Assembly (NCBI GenBank): GCA_023428785.1 | Contig: JAEYWU010000058.1 | Span: 1-37,763, forward strand | Source: Pseudomonadota bacterium | GTDB taxonomy: Bacteria; Pseudomonadota; Alphaproteobacteria; Caulobacterales; Caulobacteraceae | Direction: 5' to 3' | Length of the DNA stretch: 37,763 bases | Part shown: positions 31,244 through 37,763 of the stretch, in pieces | Numbering within the stretch: position 1 is the stretch's first letter | Layout: each line of letters opens with the position of its first letter | Notes under the pieces: generated by a model | What the model saw: the letters and a program-made list of their open reading frames with translations, nothing else | What the model was told of the DNA's origin: nothing | Databases searched by the model: none | Translations under genes and position numbers: made by a program

Positions 31244-33250
31244 ATGTCTCACGTCCCCCCACCCGCGCCGCTGAATCCTGTCTTCGGGCGCCTGACCCTC
31301 GAGTCCTTCCCAATCCACGAGCCGATCCTGATCGGCACCTTCGCGGTCGTGGCCCTGCTGGGCGTCGTGATCCTCGGCCTGATGTTCCGCTTCCGCCTTT
31401 GGGGCTGGCTGTGGCGCGAATGGCTGACCAGCGTCGACCACAAGAAGATCGGGATCATGTACATGATCCTGGGCATCGTCATGCTGCTGCGCGGCTTCGC
31501 CGACGCCCTGATGATGCGCCTGCAGCAGGCCATCGCGTTCGGGGGGGCCGAGGGCTATCTCAACGCCCACCACTACGATCAGATTTTCACCGCTCACGGG
31601 ACGATCATGATCTTCTTCGTCGCCATCCCGTTGATCGTGGGCCTGGTGAACTACGTCATGCCGCTGCAGATCGGCGCGCGCGACGTGGCCTTCCCGTTCC
31701 TGAACAGTCTCAGCCTGTGGCTTACCGTGGCCGGCGCCCTGCTGGTCATGGCGTCGCTGTTCATCGGGGAGTTCTCGACCGCCGGCTGGCTGAACTATGT
31801 GCCGGTCGCCAATATCGAGAACAGTCCAGGCGTCGGGCCGGACTACTATCTATGGGCGCTCCAGATCGCCGGGGTCGGCACAACCCTGTCGTCGATCAAC
31901 ATGGTCACGACCATCTTCAAGATGCGCGCGCCCGGCATGACCCTGATGAAGATGCCGGTCTTCGTCTGGACCGCCCTGTGCTCGAACGTGCTGGCGCTGG
32001 CGATCTTTCCCGTCCTGACCGGCGCCTTCGCCCTGCTGATGCTCGACCGCTACGTCGGGACCAACTTCTTCACCAACGATCTCGGCGGCAACGCCATGAT
32101 GTACTGGAACCTGGTGTGGATCTGGGGTCACCCCGAGGTCTACGTCCTGGTCCTGCCGGTGTTCGGCATCTATTCGGAGATCACCTCGACCTTCTCGGGC
32201 AAGCGGCTGTTCGGCTATTCGTCGATGGTCTACGCCACGGTGGTCATCACCATCCTCAGCTACCTGGTCTGGCTGCATCACTTCTTCACGATGGGGGCGG
32301 GCGCCAGCGTCAACAGCTTCTTCGGCATCGCCACCATGGTCATCGCCATCCCGACCGGCGCCAAGATCTTCAACTGGCTGTTCACAATGTACCGGGGGCG
32401 CATCCGGTTCGAACTGCCGATGGCCTGGGTGATCGCCTTCATGATCACCTTCGTGGTCGGGGGAATGACGGGCGTGCTGCTCGCGGTGCCGCCGGCCGAC
32501 TTCGTCCTGCACAACTCGCTGTTCCTGGTGGCGCACTTCCACAACGTCATCATCGGCGGCGTGGTGTTCGGCCTGTTCGCCGGCATGACCTACTGGTTCC
32601 CCAAGGCCTTCGGCTTCAAGCTGGACGGCTTCTGGGGCTGGGTGTCGTTCTGGGGCTGGGTGATCGGCTACTGGGTCGCCTGGACGCCGATCTACATCGT
32701 CGGCCTGATGGGCACGACGCGCCGGGTGCGCCTGTTCGAGGATCCCACCCTGCAGCCGTGGTTCATCGTCGCGGGCATCGGGGCTCTCATCATCCTCGTC
32801 GGGATCCTCGCCTTCGTCATCCAGATCGCGGTCAGCATCAAGAACCGCGACAAGCTGCGCGACACCACAGGCGACCCGTGGGAGGGCCGGACGCTGGAAT
32901 GGTCCACCGCCTCGCCGCCGCCCTTCTACAACTTCGCCTTCACCCCGGTCGTGCATGACCTGGACGCTTGGTACGACATGAAGGACCGGGGTCACGAGCG
33001 GCCGGCGAAGGGCTTCAGGCCCATCCACATGCCGACGAACACCGGGGCGGGGGTCATCATGTCGGCCCTGTCCATGATCTTGGGCTTCGCCATGATTTGG
33101 TACATCTGGTGGCTCGCGGCCGTCAGCTTCCTGGCCCTGATCGCCTATGTGATCTGGTTCACGTTCGACTACGACCGCGAGTATTACGTTCCGGCCGACA
33201 CGGTGGCGGCCGACGAGGCCGCGCGTCGCGCTCTGGAGGCTCGGGCATGA
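31244..33250 (+). CDS. cyoB: Cytochrome bo-type quinol oxidase subunit I
   Basis: 668-aa catalytic subunit with about 15 membrane helices. Haem and copper ligands are visible: TAHGTIMIFFVAIP (low-spin haem His), WGHPEVYVLVLP (CuB His and cross-linked Tyr), WLHHFFTMGA (two CuB His) and HFHNVIIGG (high- and low-spin haem His). It also has the VDHKKIG N-terminal loop and the extra C-terminal helices typical of CyoB rather than CoxA. It reduces O2 to water and pumps protons with ubiquinol as donor. Its stop overlaps the cyoC start (ATGA). Confidence 0.97.
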   Translation: MSHVPPPAPLNPVFGRLTLESFPIHEPILIGTFAVVALLGVVILGLMFRFRLWGWLWREWLTSVDHKKIGIMYMILGIVMLLRGFADALMMRLQQAIAFGGAEGYLNAHHYDQIFTAHGTIMIFFVAIPLIVGLVNYVMPLQIGARDVAFPFLNSLSLWLTVAGALLVMASLFIGEFSTAGWLNYVPVANIENSPGVGPDYYLWALQIAGVGTTLSSINMVTTIFKMRAPGMTLMKMPVFVWTALCSNVLALAIFPVLTGAFALLMLDRYVGTNFFTNDLGGNAMMYWNLVWIWGHPEVYVLVLPVFGIYSEITSTFSGKRLFGYSSMVYATVVITILSYLVWLHHFFTMGAGASVNSFFGIATMVIAIPTGAKIFNWLFTMYRGRIRFELPMAWVIAFMITFVVGGMTGVLLAVPPADFVLHNSLFLVAHFHNVIIGGVVFGLFAGMTYWFPKAFGFKLDGFWGWVSFWGWVIGYWVAWTPIYIVGLMGTTRRVRLFEDPTLQPWFIVAGIGALIILVGILAFVIQIAVSIKNRDKLRDTTGDPWEGRTLEWSTASPPPFYNFAFTPVVHDLDAWYDMKDRGHERPAKGFRPIHMPTNTGAGVIMSALSMILGFAMIWYIWWLAAVSFLALIAYVIWFTFDYDREYYVPADTVAADEAARRALEARA

Positions 33251-33933
33251 CCAAGGCTCCCGGAAAGACGACCCGGACTGTTCGCAAGCCCCGCGCGTCC
33301 CAGAGCGCCGCGCCCGCCGCCCCGACCTTCTATCTGGTCGAACAGGAAGAGGACGCGCACGGCCACGGCGCGGCTCACGCCAGCCCGACGCCGCTCGGCT
33401 TCTGGATCTACCTGATGACCGACGCGCTGATCTTCGCGACCCTGTTCGCGACGTACGGCGTGCTGGCCACGGCCCATGCGGGCGGCCCGACCCAGCTGGA
33501 GTTGTTCGACCTCCCGCTGGTGGCGCTGAACACAGCCTTCCTGCTGATCTCCTCCATCACCTTCGGCATGGCCATGCTGGACATGTACGAGGGCAAGAAG
33601 CGGGGGACCCTGGGCTGGCTGGTCGTGACGGCGCTGCTCGGCATGGCCTTTGTGGGGGTTGAACTCTACGAATTCGGCCATCTGATCCATGAGGGCGCCA
33701 CGCCCCAGAGAAGCGCCTTCCTGTCGGCCTTCTTCACGCTGGTCGGAACGCACGGCCTTCACGTCACCTTCGGCATCCTCTGGATCGGGGTGATGATGGT
33801 CCAGGTCGCCCAGCGCGGCCTGATCGAGGCCAATCGCAGGCGTCTCATGTGCCTGGCCATGTTCTGGCACCTGCTCGATGTCGTCTGGATCGGCGTGTTC
33901 ACCTTTGTCTATCTGCTGGGAGCTCTCCAGTGA
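33247..33933 (+). CDS. cyoC: Cytochrome bo-type quinol oxidase subunit III
   Basis: 228 aa from the ATG at 33247, which overlaps the cyoB stop. The N-terminus is a basic and Ala-rich stretch. Five membrane helices follow, with WIYLMTDALIFATLFATYGVL, NTAFLLISSITFGMAML, GTHGLHVTFGILWIG and FWHLLDVVWIGVFTFVYLLG, matching CoxC/CyoC family landmarks. The N-terminus has about 35 extra residues with a His-rich patch (DAHGHGAAHA). The stop overlaps the cyoD start (GTGA). Confidence 0.95.
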   Translation: MTKAPGKTTRTVRKPRASQSAAPAAPTFYLVEQEEDAHGHGAAHASPTPLGFWIYLMTDALIFATLFATYGVLATAHAGGPTQLELFDLPLVALNTAFLLISSITFGMAMLDMYEGKKRGTLGWLVVTALLGMAFVGVELYEFGHLIHEGATPQRSAFLSAFFTLVGTHGLHVTFGILWIGVMMVQVAQRGLIEANRRRLMCLAMFWHLLDVVWIGVFTFVYLLGALQ

Positions 33934-34304
33934 ACGCACATGACACGGATCCGGGCGCCCACCCGGTCGCCCATGACCACGGCACACGGCGCAGCTATCT
34001 GATCGGCTTCCTGATCGCGGCGGTCCTGACCGCCGTTCCCTTCTGGCTGGTGATGTCGGGCGTGCTTGCCCCGACGACGACCGCTGTCGTCGTGACCTTG
34101 CTCGCCGTCCTTCAGATTGTCGTTCACACGATCTACTTCCTGCATGTGAACACCCGATCGGAAGGAGGCTGGACGCTCGTCGCCCTGGTGTTCACCGCCA
34201 TCATGGTGCTGATCGTGATCTTCGGATCGCTGTGGATCATGTTCCATCTGCACGGGAACATGATGCCCATGGCACCGCCGCCGGTGGAGGCCGGCGGGGT
34301 CTGA
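33930..34304 (+). CDS. cyoD: Cytochrome bo-type quinol oxidase subunit IV
   Basis: 124 aa from GTG at 33930, which overlaps the cyoC stop as in tightly coupled oxidase operons. Three membrane helices (YLIGFLIAAVLTAVPFWLV, VVVTLLAVLQIVVHTIYFLHV and VALVFTAIMVLIVIFGSLWIMFHL) and the HTIYFLHV motif match CyoD, which stabilises the complex. It is followed by an overlapping SURF1 reading. Confidence 0.92.
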   Translation: MNAHDTDPGAHPVAHDHGTRRSYLIGFLIAAVLTAVPFWLVMSGVLAPTTTAVVVTLLAVLQIVVHTIYFLHVNTRSEGGWTLVALVFTAIMVLIVIFGSLWIMFHLHGNMMPMAPPPVEAGGV

Positions 34305-35017
34305 TCCGCGCCGCCTTCCTCGGACTCTGTCTCGCCCTGGCCGCAGGCTTCGCGGCGCTGGGCGTCTGGCAGGTCGAACGGCTGCACTGGAAACGGGACC
34401 TGATCGCCACGGTGGAGGACCGTCTCGCGCGGGCGCCCGTGGAGGCCCCGACGGCGTCGGCCTGGTCGGCGGAAGACGCTTATACGCGCGTGACGGCGGA
34501 AGGGGTGTTTCACCATGGCCAGGAGGTTCTGGTGCAGGCGGTCACCGAACGCGGGGCCGGCTTCTGGGTCATGACGCCGCTCGAGACGAGCCAGGGCGTC
34601 ATCCTGATCAACCGCGGTTTTGTCCCGCCCGAGCGCCGCACGCCCTCCACGCGCATCCTCGGGCAGACGGCCGGCCGTGTTCGAGTGACCGGTCTCTTGA
34701 GAACCAGCGAACCGGACGGCGGTTTCCTGCGCGCCAACGCACCCGACGAGGGACGTTGGTATTCGCGCGACGTGTCGGCGATCGCTGAAAGCCGTGCGTT
34801 GGATGGTCGCATCGCGCCGTATTTCATTGATGCGGATGCGGCCCCGAACGAGGGTGGCTACCCTATCGGAGGCCTGACCGTCGTCCGCTTCCGAAACACC
34901 CACTTCAGCTACGCTCTGACATGGTTTGGGCTGAGCATACTTTCGTTGGCGGGTGGAGCCATCGTCCTGCGAAACCGGCGCGGCTCTCGCGTCGCGGGCG
35001 CGCATCATGACAGTTGA
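34232..35017 (+). CDS. SURF1-family oxidase assembly protein
   Basis: About 230-261 aa, depending on the start. Two membrane helices flank a soluble domain: AAFLGLCLALAAGFAALGVWQVERLHWKRDLI at the front and FSYALTWFGLSILSLAGGAIVL at the end. Typical SURF1 marks are GVWQVERLHWK, GFWVMTPLET, ILINRGFVP and RNTHFSYALTWF. It helps insert haem into the oxidase. The only in-frame GTG or ATG is the GTG at 34232, overlapping cyoD by 73 nt; a CTG at 34301 with GGTGGAGG ten bases before it is an alternative start giving a more normal N-terminus. Its end overlaps the globin gene by 11 nt. Confidence 0.88.
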   Translation: MDHVPSAREHDAHGTAAGGGRRGLIRAAFLGLCLALAAGFAALGVWQVERLHWKRDLIATVEDRLARAPVEAPTASAWSAEDAYTRVTAEGVFHHGQEVLVQAVTERGAGFWVMTPLETSQGVILINRGFVPPERRTPSTRILGQTAGRVRVTGLLRTSEPDGGFLRANAPDEGRWYSRDVSAIAESRALDGRIAPYFIDADAAPNEGGYPIGGLTVVRFRNTHFSYALTWFGLSILSLAGGAIVLRNRRGSRVAGAHHDS

Positions 35018-35492
35018 TGCGCGGCGGGCGGATATCATCTCGGCCATCCAGGCCGAGACCGGCATCGACGAAGAGATGATCCGGACCCTGGTCCACGGCT
35101 TCTATGGACGGGTTCGGCAGGACCCGCTGCTCGCGCCGGTGTTTGAAGTTCACATCGTCGATTGGGACGGCCATCTGGACAGGATGTGCGAGTTCTGGTC
35201 GTCCGTCGCCTTGATGAGCGGCCGATATCACGGCCGCCCCATGCCGAAGCATGCGCCGCTCGAAATCGACGCTCGCCATTTCGATCGCTGGCTCGACCTT
35301 TTTGAAGACACCGCGAGCGACCTGTGCCCGCCGGCCGCAGCGAGCCATTTCATCGAACGCGCCAGGCGGATCGCCGAGAGTCTGGAGCAGGGGGTCGCGG
35401 CGGCAGGCGGTTCGCCCCTGTCCAGGGGAGGCCGGTTGCACCGGCCCGAACTGGACCCGGTGGTGCGCGATGCGGCCGGGACCTCCTCCTGA
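35007..35492 (+). CDS. Group III truncated haemoglobin
   Basis: 161-aa small globin. Starts at ATG 35007 inside the SURF1 3' end. It has FYGRVRQDPLLAPVF (helices B-C/E region), then DGHLDRMCEFWSSVALMSGRYHGRPMPKHAPL with the probable proximal haem ligand His82, and HFDRWLDLFEDTASDLC, the classic group III trHb pattern. The C-terminal 35 residues are an unusual Gly/Arg/Pro-rich extension. Translational coupling to the cyo-SURF1 operon suggests a role next to the terminal oxidase, in O2 or NO/peroxide handling. No NnrR site lies nearby. Confidence 0.92.
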   Translation: MTVDARRADIISAIQAETGIDEEMIRTLVHGFYGRVRQDPLLAPVFEVHIVDWDGHLDRMCEFWSSVALMSGRYHGRPMPKHAPLEIDARHFDRWLDLFEDTASDLCPPAAASHFIERARRIAESLEQGVAAAGGSPLSRGGRLHRPELDPVVRDAAGTSS

Positions 35493-35849
35493 ATTCCGTC
35501 GCCGCGATAAGAGGGCTCAGGGCCATTTCCCTCCTCCACCCGTGAGGCGGCCGGAGGAACGTCGTCCTGTCGGAAACAAAAATCAAAGGCGATTGTCTCT
35601 CACCGTGCCAGGCTCCTTCTCGGCCCGGCCTAGCTGCTTTCAAGCCCATTTTACGGTGAGACGGTCCGTCTGCCTTGCCTCGAAGGGGTAGGAAGAGGCG
35701 CGCTGCGCCAAAGACGCAGCACCGCCTCAAGCCAGCGAAAGACAGGGGGCACCTCTCGCGAGGTGACAATAGGTTGGCGCAATCCAGCGACAGGTCAATG
35801 TCGAAAACTGCCCTTGTGTGGTTCCGTGATCAGTGTTTCCATTTCGCCT
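35493..35849. other. 357-bp stretch without a supported gene
   Basis: Only low-confidence readings are present, and I see no RNA or repeat. G+C is lower than in the cyo operon. Confidence 0.4.
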
Positions 35850-36089
35850 ATGGGGCGACTGCTGGATCGAGTGCTGCGAGGCTCGCACGTTTACAGCGTG
35901 CGATCTGACGCGGGCGGCTTTCTGCTACTTCCGCGCCCCGGTCGCCGAGACGAGTTTGATACATTCGTAACTCGGCTCATGGATGAGCCAGCCAATGAGT
36001 TCGTTGCCTTCCCGGCATCGGAGGGGGAAGGCTGCTTTAGTCAGGTGTTCATTTGCCCAATCTCGGACGAGCCAACCGACAGGGCCTGA
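35850..36089 (+). CDS. Unrecognised small protein
   Basis: 79 aa from ATG 35850 (or longer from GTG 35763). Mixed composition (SHVYSVRSDAGGFLLLPRPGRRDEFDTFVTRLMDEPANEFVAFPASEGEG), no membrane helix. Coding is plausible because the hydrophobic and charged pattern is protein-like, but there is no recognised domain and no clear ribosome site. It overlaps the start of a longer reading of the next gene. Confidence 0.35.
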   Translation: MGRLLDRVLRGSHVYSVRSDAGGFLLLPRPGRRDEFDTFVTRLMDEPANEFVAFPASEGEGCFSQVFICPISDEPTDRA

Positions 36090-36115
36090 CACGGCGCCCC
36101 GGCAACTTTTGGGTC

Positions 36116-36508
36116 ATGGTAATCGCCGGGTTGTCCGGCGGCGGTTGGCTGGTGTTTGCTCTAATTTCCGATGCCGCTGGTGTGGTGGCTCAAGATGGCA
36201 TTGGGCGGTTACCCTTCGATCCGACTTTCCAGCACAAGGTGGGGGAACTGCTGGTAGCCGTGCCCTTGTTTCTCGCCGCCCTCTTTTCCTCTATCAGGCC
36301 GAAAGGCTGGATCGCCCATAATCTGCTGTTGTCGTGGCCTGTCACCATCGTAGGAGGGGCTCTCAACGCCATGGCATGGACGGGGACGGCGGATACAGCG
36401 CCTTGGAATGAGCCGAACCGACTTTGGTTTATGCTGCTGGCGGTCATCGGATTGGTGGGGCCCATCGCGATCAGGGCTCTGTTGAACCGCGAGAAATCGC
36501 GCACCTAA
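36116..36508 (+). CDS. Unrecognised small membrane protein, about 130 aa
   Basis: From ATG 36116 (a longer start at 36053 overlaps the previous reading). About four hydrophobic segments: VIAGLSGGGWLVFALISDAAGVV, VGELLVAVPLFLAALF, LLLSWPVTIVGGALNAMAW and LWFMLLAVIGLVGPIAI. No domain recognised. The basic tail RALLNREKSRT follows the last helix. Followed by a hairpin at 36521. Confidence 0.6.
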   Translation: MVIAGLSGGGWLVFALISDAAGVVAQDGIGRLPFDPTFQHKVGELLVAVPLFLAALFSSIRPKGWIAHNLLLSWPVTIVGGALNAMAWTGTADTAPWNEPNRLWFMLLAVIGLVGPIAIRALLNREKSRT

Positions 36509-36520
36509 TCGTTCGCTTCA

Positions 36521-36549
36521 CCGAAGCCCCGCTTTGAACGCGGCTTCGG
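36521..36549 (+). terminator. Possible hairpin terminator after the 130-aa membrane protein
   Basis: CCGAAGCC(CC)GC pairs with GCGGCTTCGG across a 7-base loop, a 10-bp stem with one bulge, 13 bases after the stop codon. It lacks a T-run, so it may end transcription only weakly. Confidence 0.45.
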
Positions 36550-36744
36550 CGGCGTAAGGTCCCGCTTAGGTGGGATAGCGGGAACTCGTGGTATCCGCCG
36601 CGTGAGGCCATGTAGCCCCCTTCGGTGGCCCCGCCTCGTCTTCCCCGGAACTCGTCCGCCACAGACGGGTTAGTCCCTCAGACCCTTCTCCTTTCTATCC
36701 CATCGGTTCTGGCGGGCTGACCCAAAACTTCAGCCCTGCCAAAG

Positions 36745-36776
36745 AGAATAGCCGCCTTCATCGAGGCGGCTATTCT
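36745..36776 (+). terminator. Perfect 13-bp hairpin in the 36.5-36.9 kb gap
   Basis: AGAATAGCCGCCT and its exact complement AGGCGGCTATTCT flank a 6-base loop, followed by TCGTT. It is most likely a transcription terminator, though no gene ends right before it. Confidence 0.65.
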
Positions 36777-36880
36777 TCGTTCGGCCACAGAATAATCCCT
36801 GCCGCTCGTCATATGCGGGGACCCTCTGGACACCGGTGTCCCTAGCTTTAAGAAACGATGATCTGTGAGTGGGGCCGATC

Positions 36881-36994
36881 ATGAACAGCTTCAGCACCGG
36901 GATAGTCGCAGGCTTGGCCGCCCTGATCGGCGCTGGCCTGTTTGCCATGATCTTCATGGGCCTTCGTATGCTTCTCCGTAGAAACAAGAACTGA
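36881..36994 (+). CDS. 37-aa membrane microprotein
   Basis: ATG at 36881 to stop at 36994. One hydrophobic helix (about residues 6-28, TGIVAGLAALIGAGLFAMIF) ends in a basic tail (LRRNKN). It resembles small integral membrane subunits in size and shape, but I do not recognise it. Support comes from the clean topology and its place after a terminator. Confidence 0.4.
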   Translation: MNSFSTGIVAGLAALIGAGLFAMIFMGLRMLLRRNKN

Positions 36995-37085
36995 GCCTGT
37001 CGCCGTGCCGATGAGCCAGCACCGACGCGCCGGGCTTTCGTAGAGATAGCGCTTCGCCTATTCGGTCGCTCTGAGGGGCGGGCGA

Positions 37086-37295
37086 ATGATGTATCTACTG
37101 TTGGGTCTGCTGGCGGCCATAATGGGCTTCACCTATCTTGTGATGGCTCTCAAGGACGGGTTCGCAAGCGACAAGTCCGGTCGCATCGCCGCTCGGCGTG
37201 ACACTCAGCCGGTGGCCTATTGGTCCTACGTTCTGCTGTTCGCGCTGCTGGCTTCTGTGGGCACTGGTCTTGTTCTAATGTCGGATTATCTTTGA
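37086..37295 (+). CDS. 69-aa two-helix membrane protein
   Basis: Starts at ATG ATG 37086 with GAGGGGCGGGCG just before it. Two hydrophobic helices (YLLLGLLAAIMGFTYLVMAL and WSYVLLFALLASVGTGLVLM) are separated by a charged loop (KDGFASDKSGRIAARRDTQ). Not recognised. It lies about 50 bp before the left end of the IS6 copy 3. Confidence 0.55.
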   Translation: MMYLLLGLLAAIMGFTYLVMALKDGFASDKSGRIAARRDTQPVAYWSYVLLFALLASVGTGLVLMSDYL

Positions 37296-37345
37296 GATGC
37301 GCCACTCCAGCCGTCCGTGAGCCTGCGCCATACCAGCATGGCGAC

Positions 37346-37763
37346 GGTGCTGTCAGGTTAACCGGCGCCGGCCAGAACCAGCCCTACTTTGATCATCCTA
37401 GGCGGTGGCCGCCGCCCACGCCGCATTGGCTTCGGCGCGGAAGCGGCGAAGGATTGGTGGGCTGATCAGATGTCTCTGGACGTTGAAGGTGTTGTAGATC
37501 GCGGCGTGGGTGGTGAGGAAGCGTTGGGCGGACGGCTGGCTCTTGAAAAGCTGCTGCTGTCGCTCTCGTCGTCGGATCGCCAAATGGGAGTTCTCGACCC
37601 GATTGTTCTCCCGAAGCCGGCCCGGCCGATGGATCTGGTCGAGGCCGAGTTCCCGAAGCGCCGAGCCGTATGACGCGAGGCCATCCGTCGTGATCCGCTC
37701 TGGCTCTACGGGCTGGTTGCGCAGCAGGCGGTTCAGAAGCTTCAGCGCCGCTTCGTTGTCCCG
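37346..37763 (-). mobile_element. IS6-family insertion sequence, copy 3 (cut by window end)
   Basis: The left end GGTGCTGTCAG is intact and matches the right ends of the other copies. Only the 3' half of the element is visible. Same orientation as copies 1 and 2. Confidence 0.85.
37398..37763 (-). CDS. IS6-family transposase, 3' part (start beyond window)
   Basis: The C-terminal 121 residues read without interruption to the window end. Landmarks are NEAALKLLNRLLRNQPVEPE, ITTDGLASYGSAL with the second Asp, and NNRVENSHLAIRRRERQQQ with the catalytic Glu, then LISPPILRRFRAEANAAWAAATA. No frameshift is visible in this part, so the copy may be functional. Related to, but different from, copies 1 and 2. 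Confidence 0.93.
   Translation of the reverse strand, partial: RDNEAALKLLNRLLRNQPVEPERITTDGLASYGSALRELGLDQIHRPGRLRENNRVENSHLAIRRRERQQQLFKSQPSAQRFLTTHAAIYNTFNVQRHLISPPILRRFRAEANAAWAAATA

Larger units (their letters stand above)
36509..36880. other. 372-bp gene-free stretch with two hairpins
   Basis: Apart from hairpins at 36521-36549 and 36745-36776, I find no coding sequence or RNA gene here. It separates the two hypothetical membrane-protein groups. Confidence 0.5.

Noticed and set aside
1..37763. tRNA, rRNA or CRISPR loci
   Set aside because: No cloverleaf, rRNA or regularly spaced repeat pattern was seen by eye; a tRNAscan or CRISPR finder run would be decisive.

Overview
The window is a high-G+C alphaproteobacterial chromosome segment. 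Protein styles (FixL/FixJ, NnrR, TonB receptor, Tad-type protein) suggest Caulobacterales (Brevundimonas/Phenylobacterium-like); this placement is an inference from recognised families, not a database result.

Region 1 (1-18.5 kb) is a compact denitrification and low-oxygen island. On the minus strand lie a quinol-type nitric oxide reductase (cut by the window start) and an oxygen-independent coproporphyrinogen oxidase (hemN). Then come a haem-PAS FixL/FixJ two-component pair, a FixK/FNR-like activator translationally coupled to a small receiver protein (FixT-like position), and a divergent NnrR-like regulator. These are followed by pseudoazurin, a hemerythrin-like protein, a B12-dependent class II ribonucleotide reductase, an outer-membrane porin, copper nitrite reductase NirK, a DUF1775 copper-handling protein with a TonB-dependent receptor, a SirB-family membrane protein and a second, complete quinol nitric oxide reductase. 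Five 14-bp sites of the form TTGCGCC-N4-CAA (some read on the minus strand) lie 57-87 bp before norB-1, pseudoazurin, nrdJ, nirK and the TonB receptor, defining a probable local NnrR regulon. The predicted flow is nitrite to NO (NirK, fed by pseudoazurin) to N2O (quinol-driven NOR). HemN supplies haem and NrdJ supplies dNTPs without oxygen. No nosZ or nitrate reductase is in the window.

Region 2 (18.7-25 kb) is punctuated by IS6-family elements: a doubly frameshifted copy, a transposase scrap beside it, and an intact copy. Between them are a hybrid histidine kinase with an HPt domain, a divergent TadG-like surface/pilus protein and a single-domain response regulator.

Region 3 (25-37.3 kb) begins with rnk, an unrecognised 195-aa protein and a 57-aa membrane peptide in overlapping order, then an FMN/Fe-S glutamate-synthase-domain protein and an MHS-type MFS transporter on the opposite strand. 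A bo-type quinol oxidase operon (cyoABCD) continues without a break into SURF1 and a group III truncated haemoglobin. A tail of small hypothetical membrane proteins follows, and a third IS6-family copy in the same orientation is cut by the window end. The region therefore lies between direct IS6 copies and looks accessory, a second respiratory module with NO/O2-related protection.
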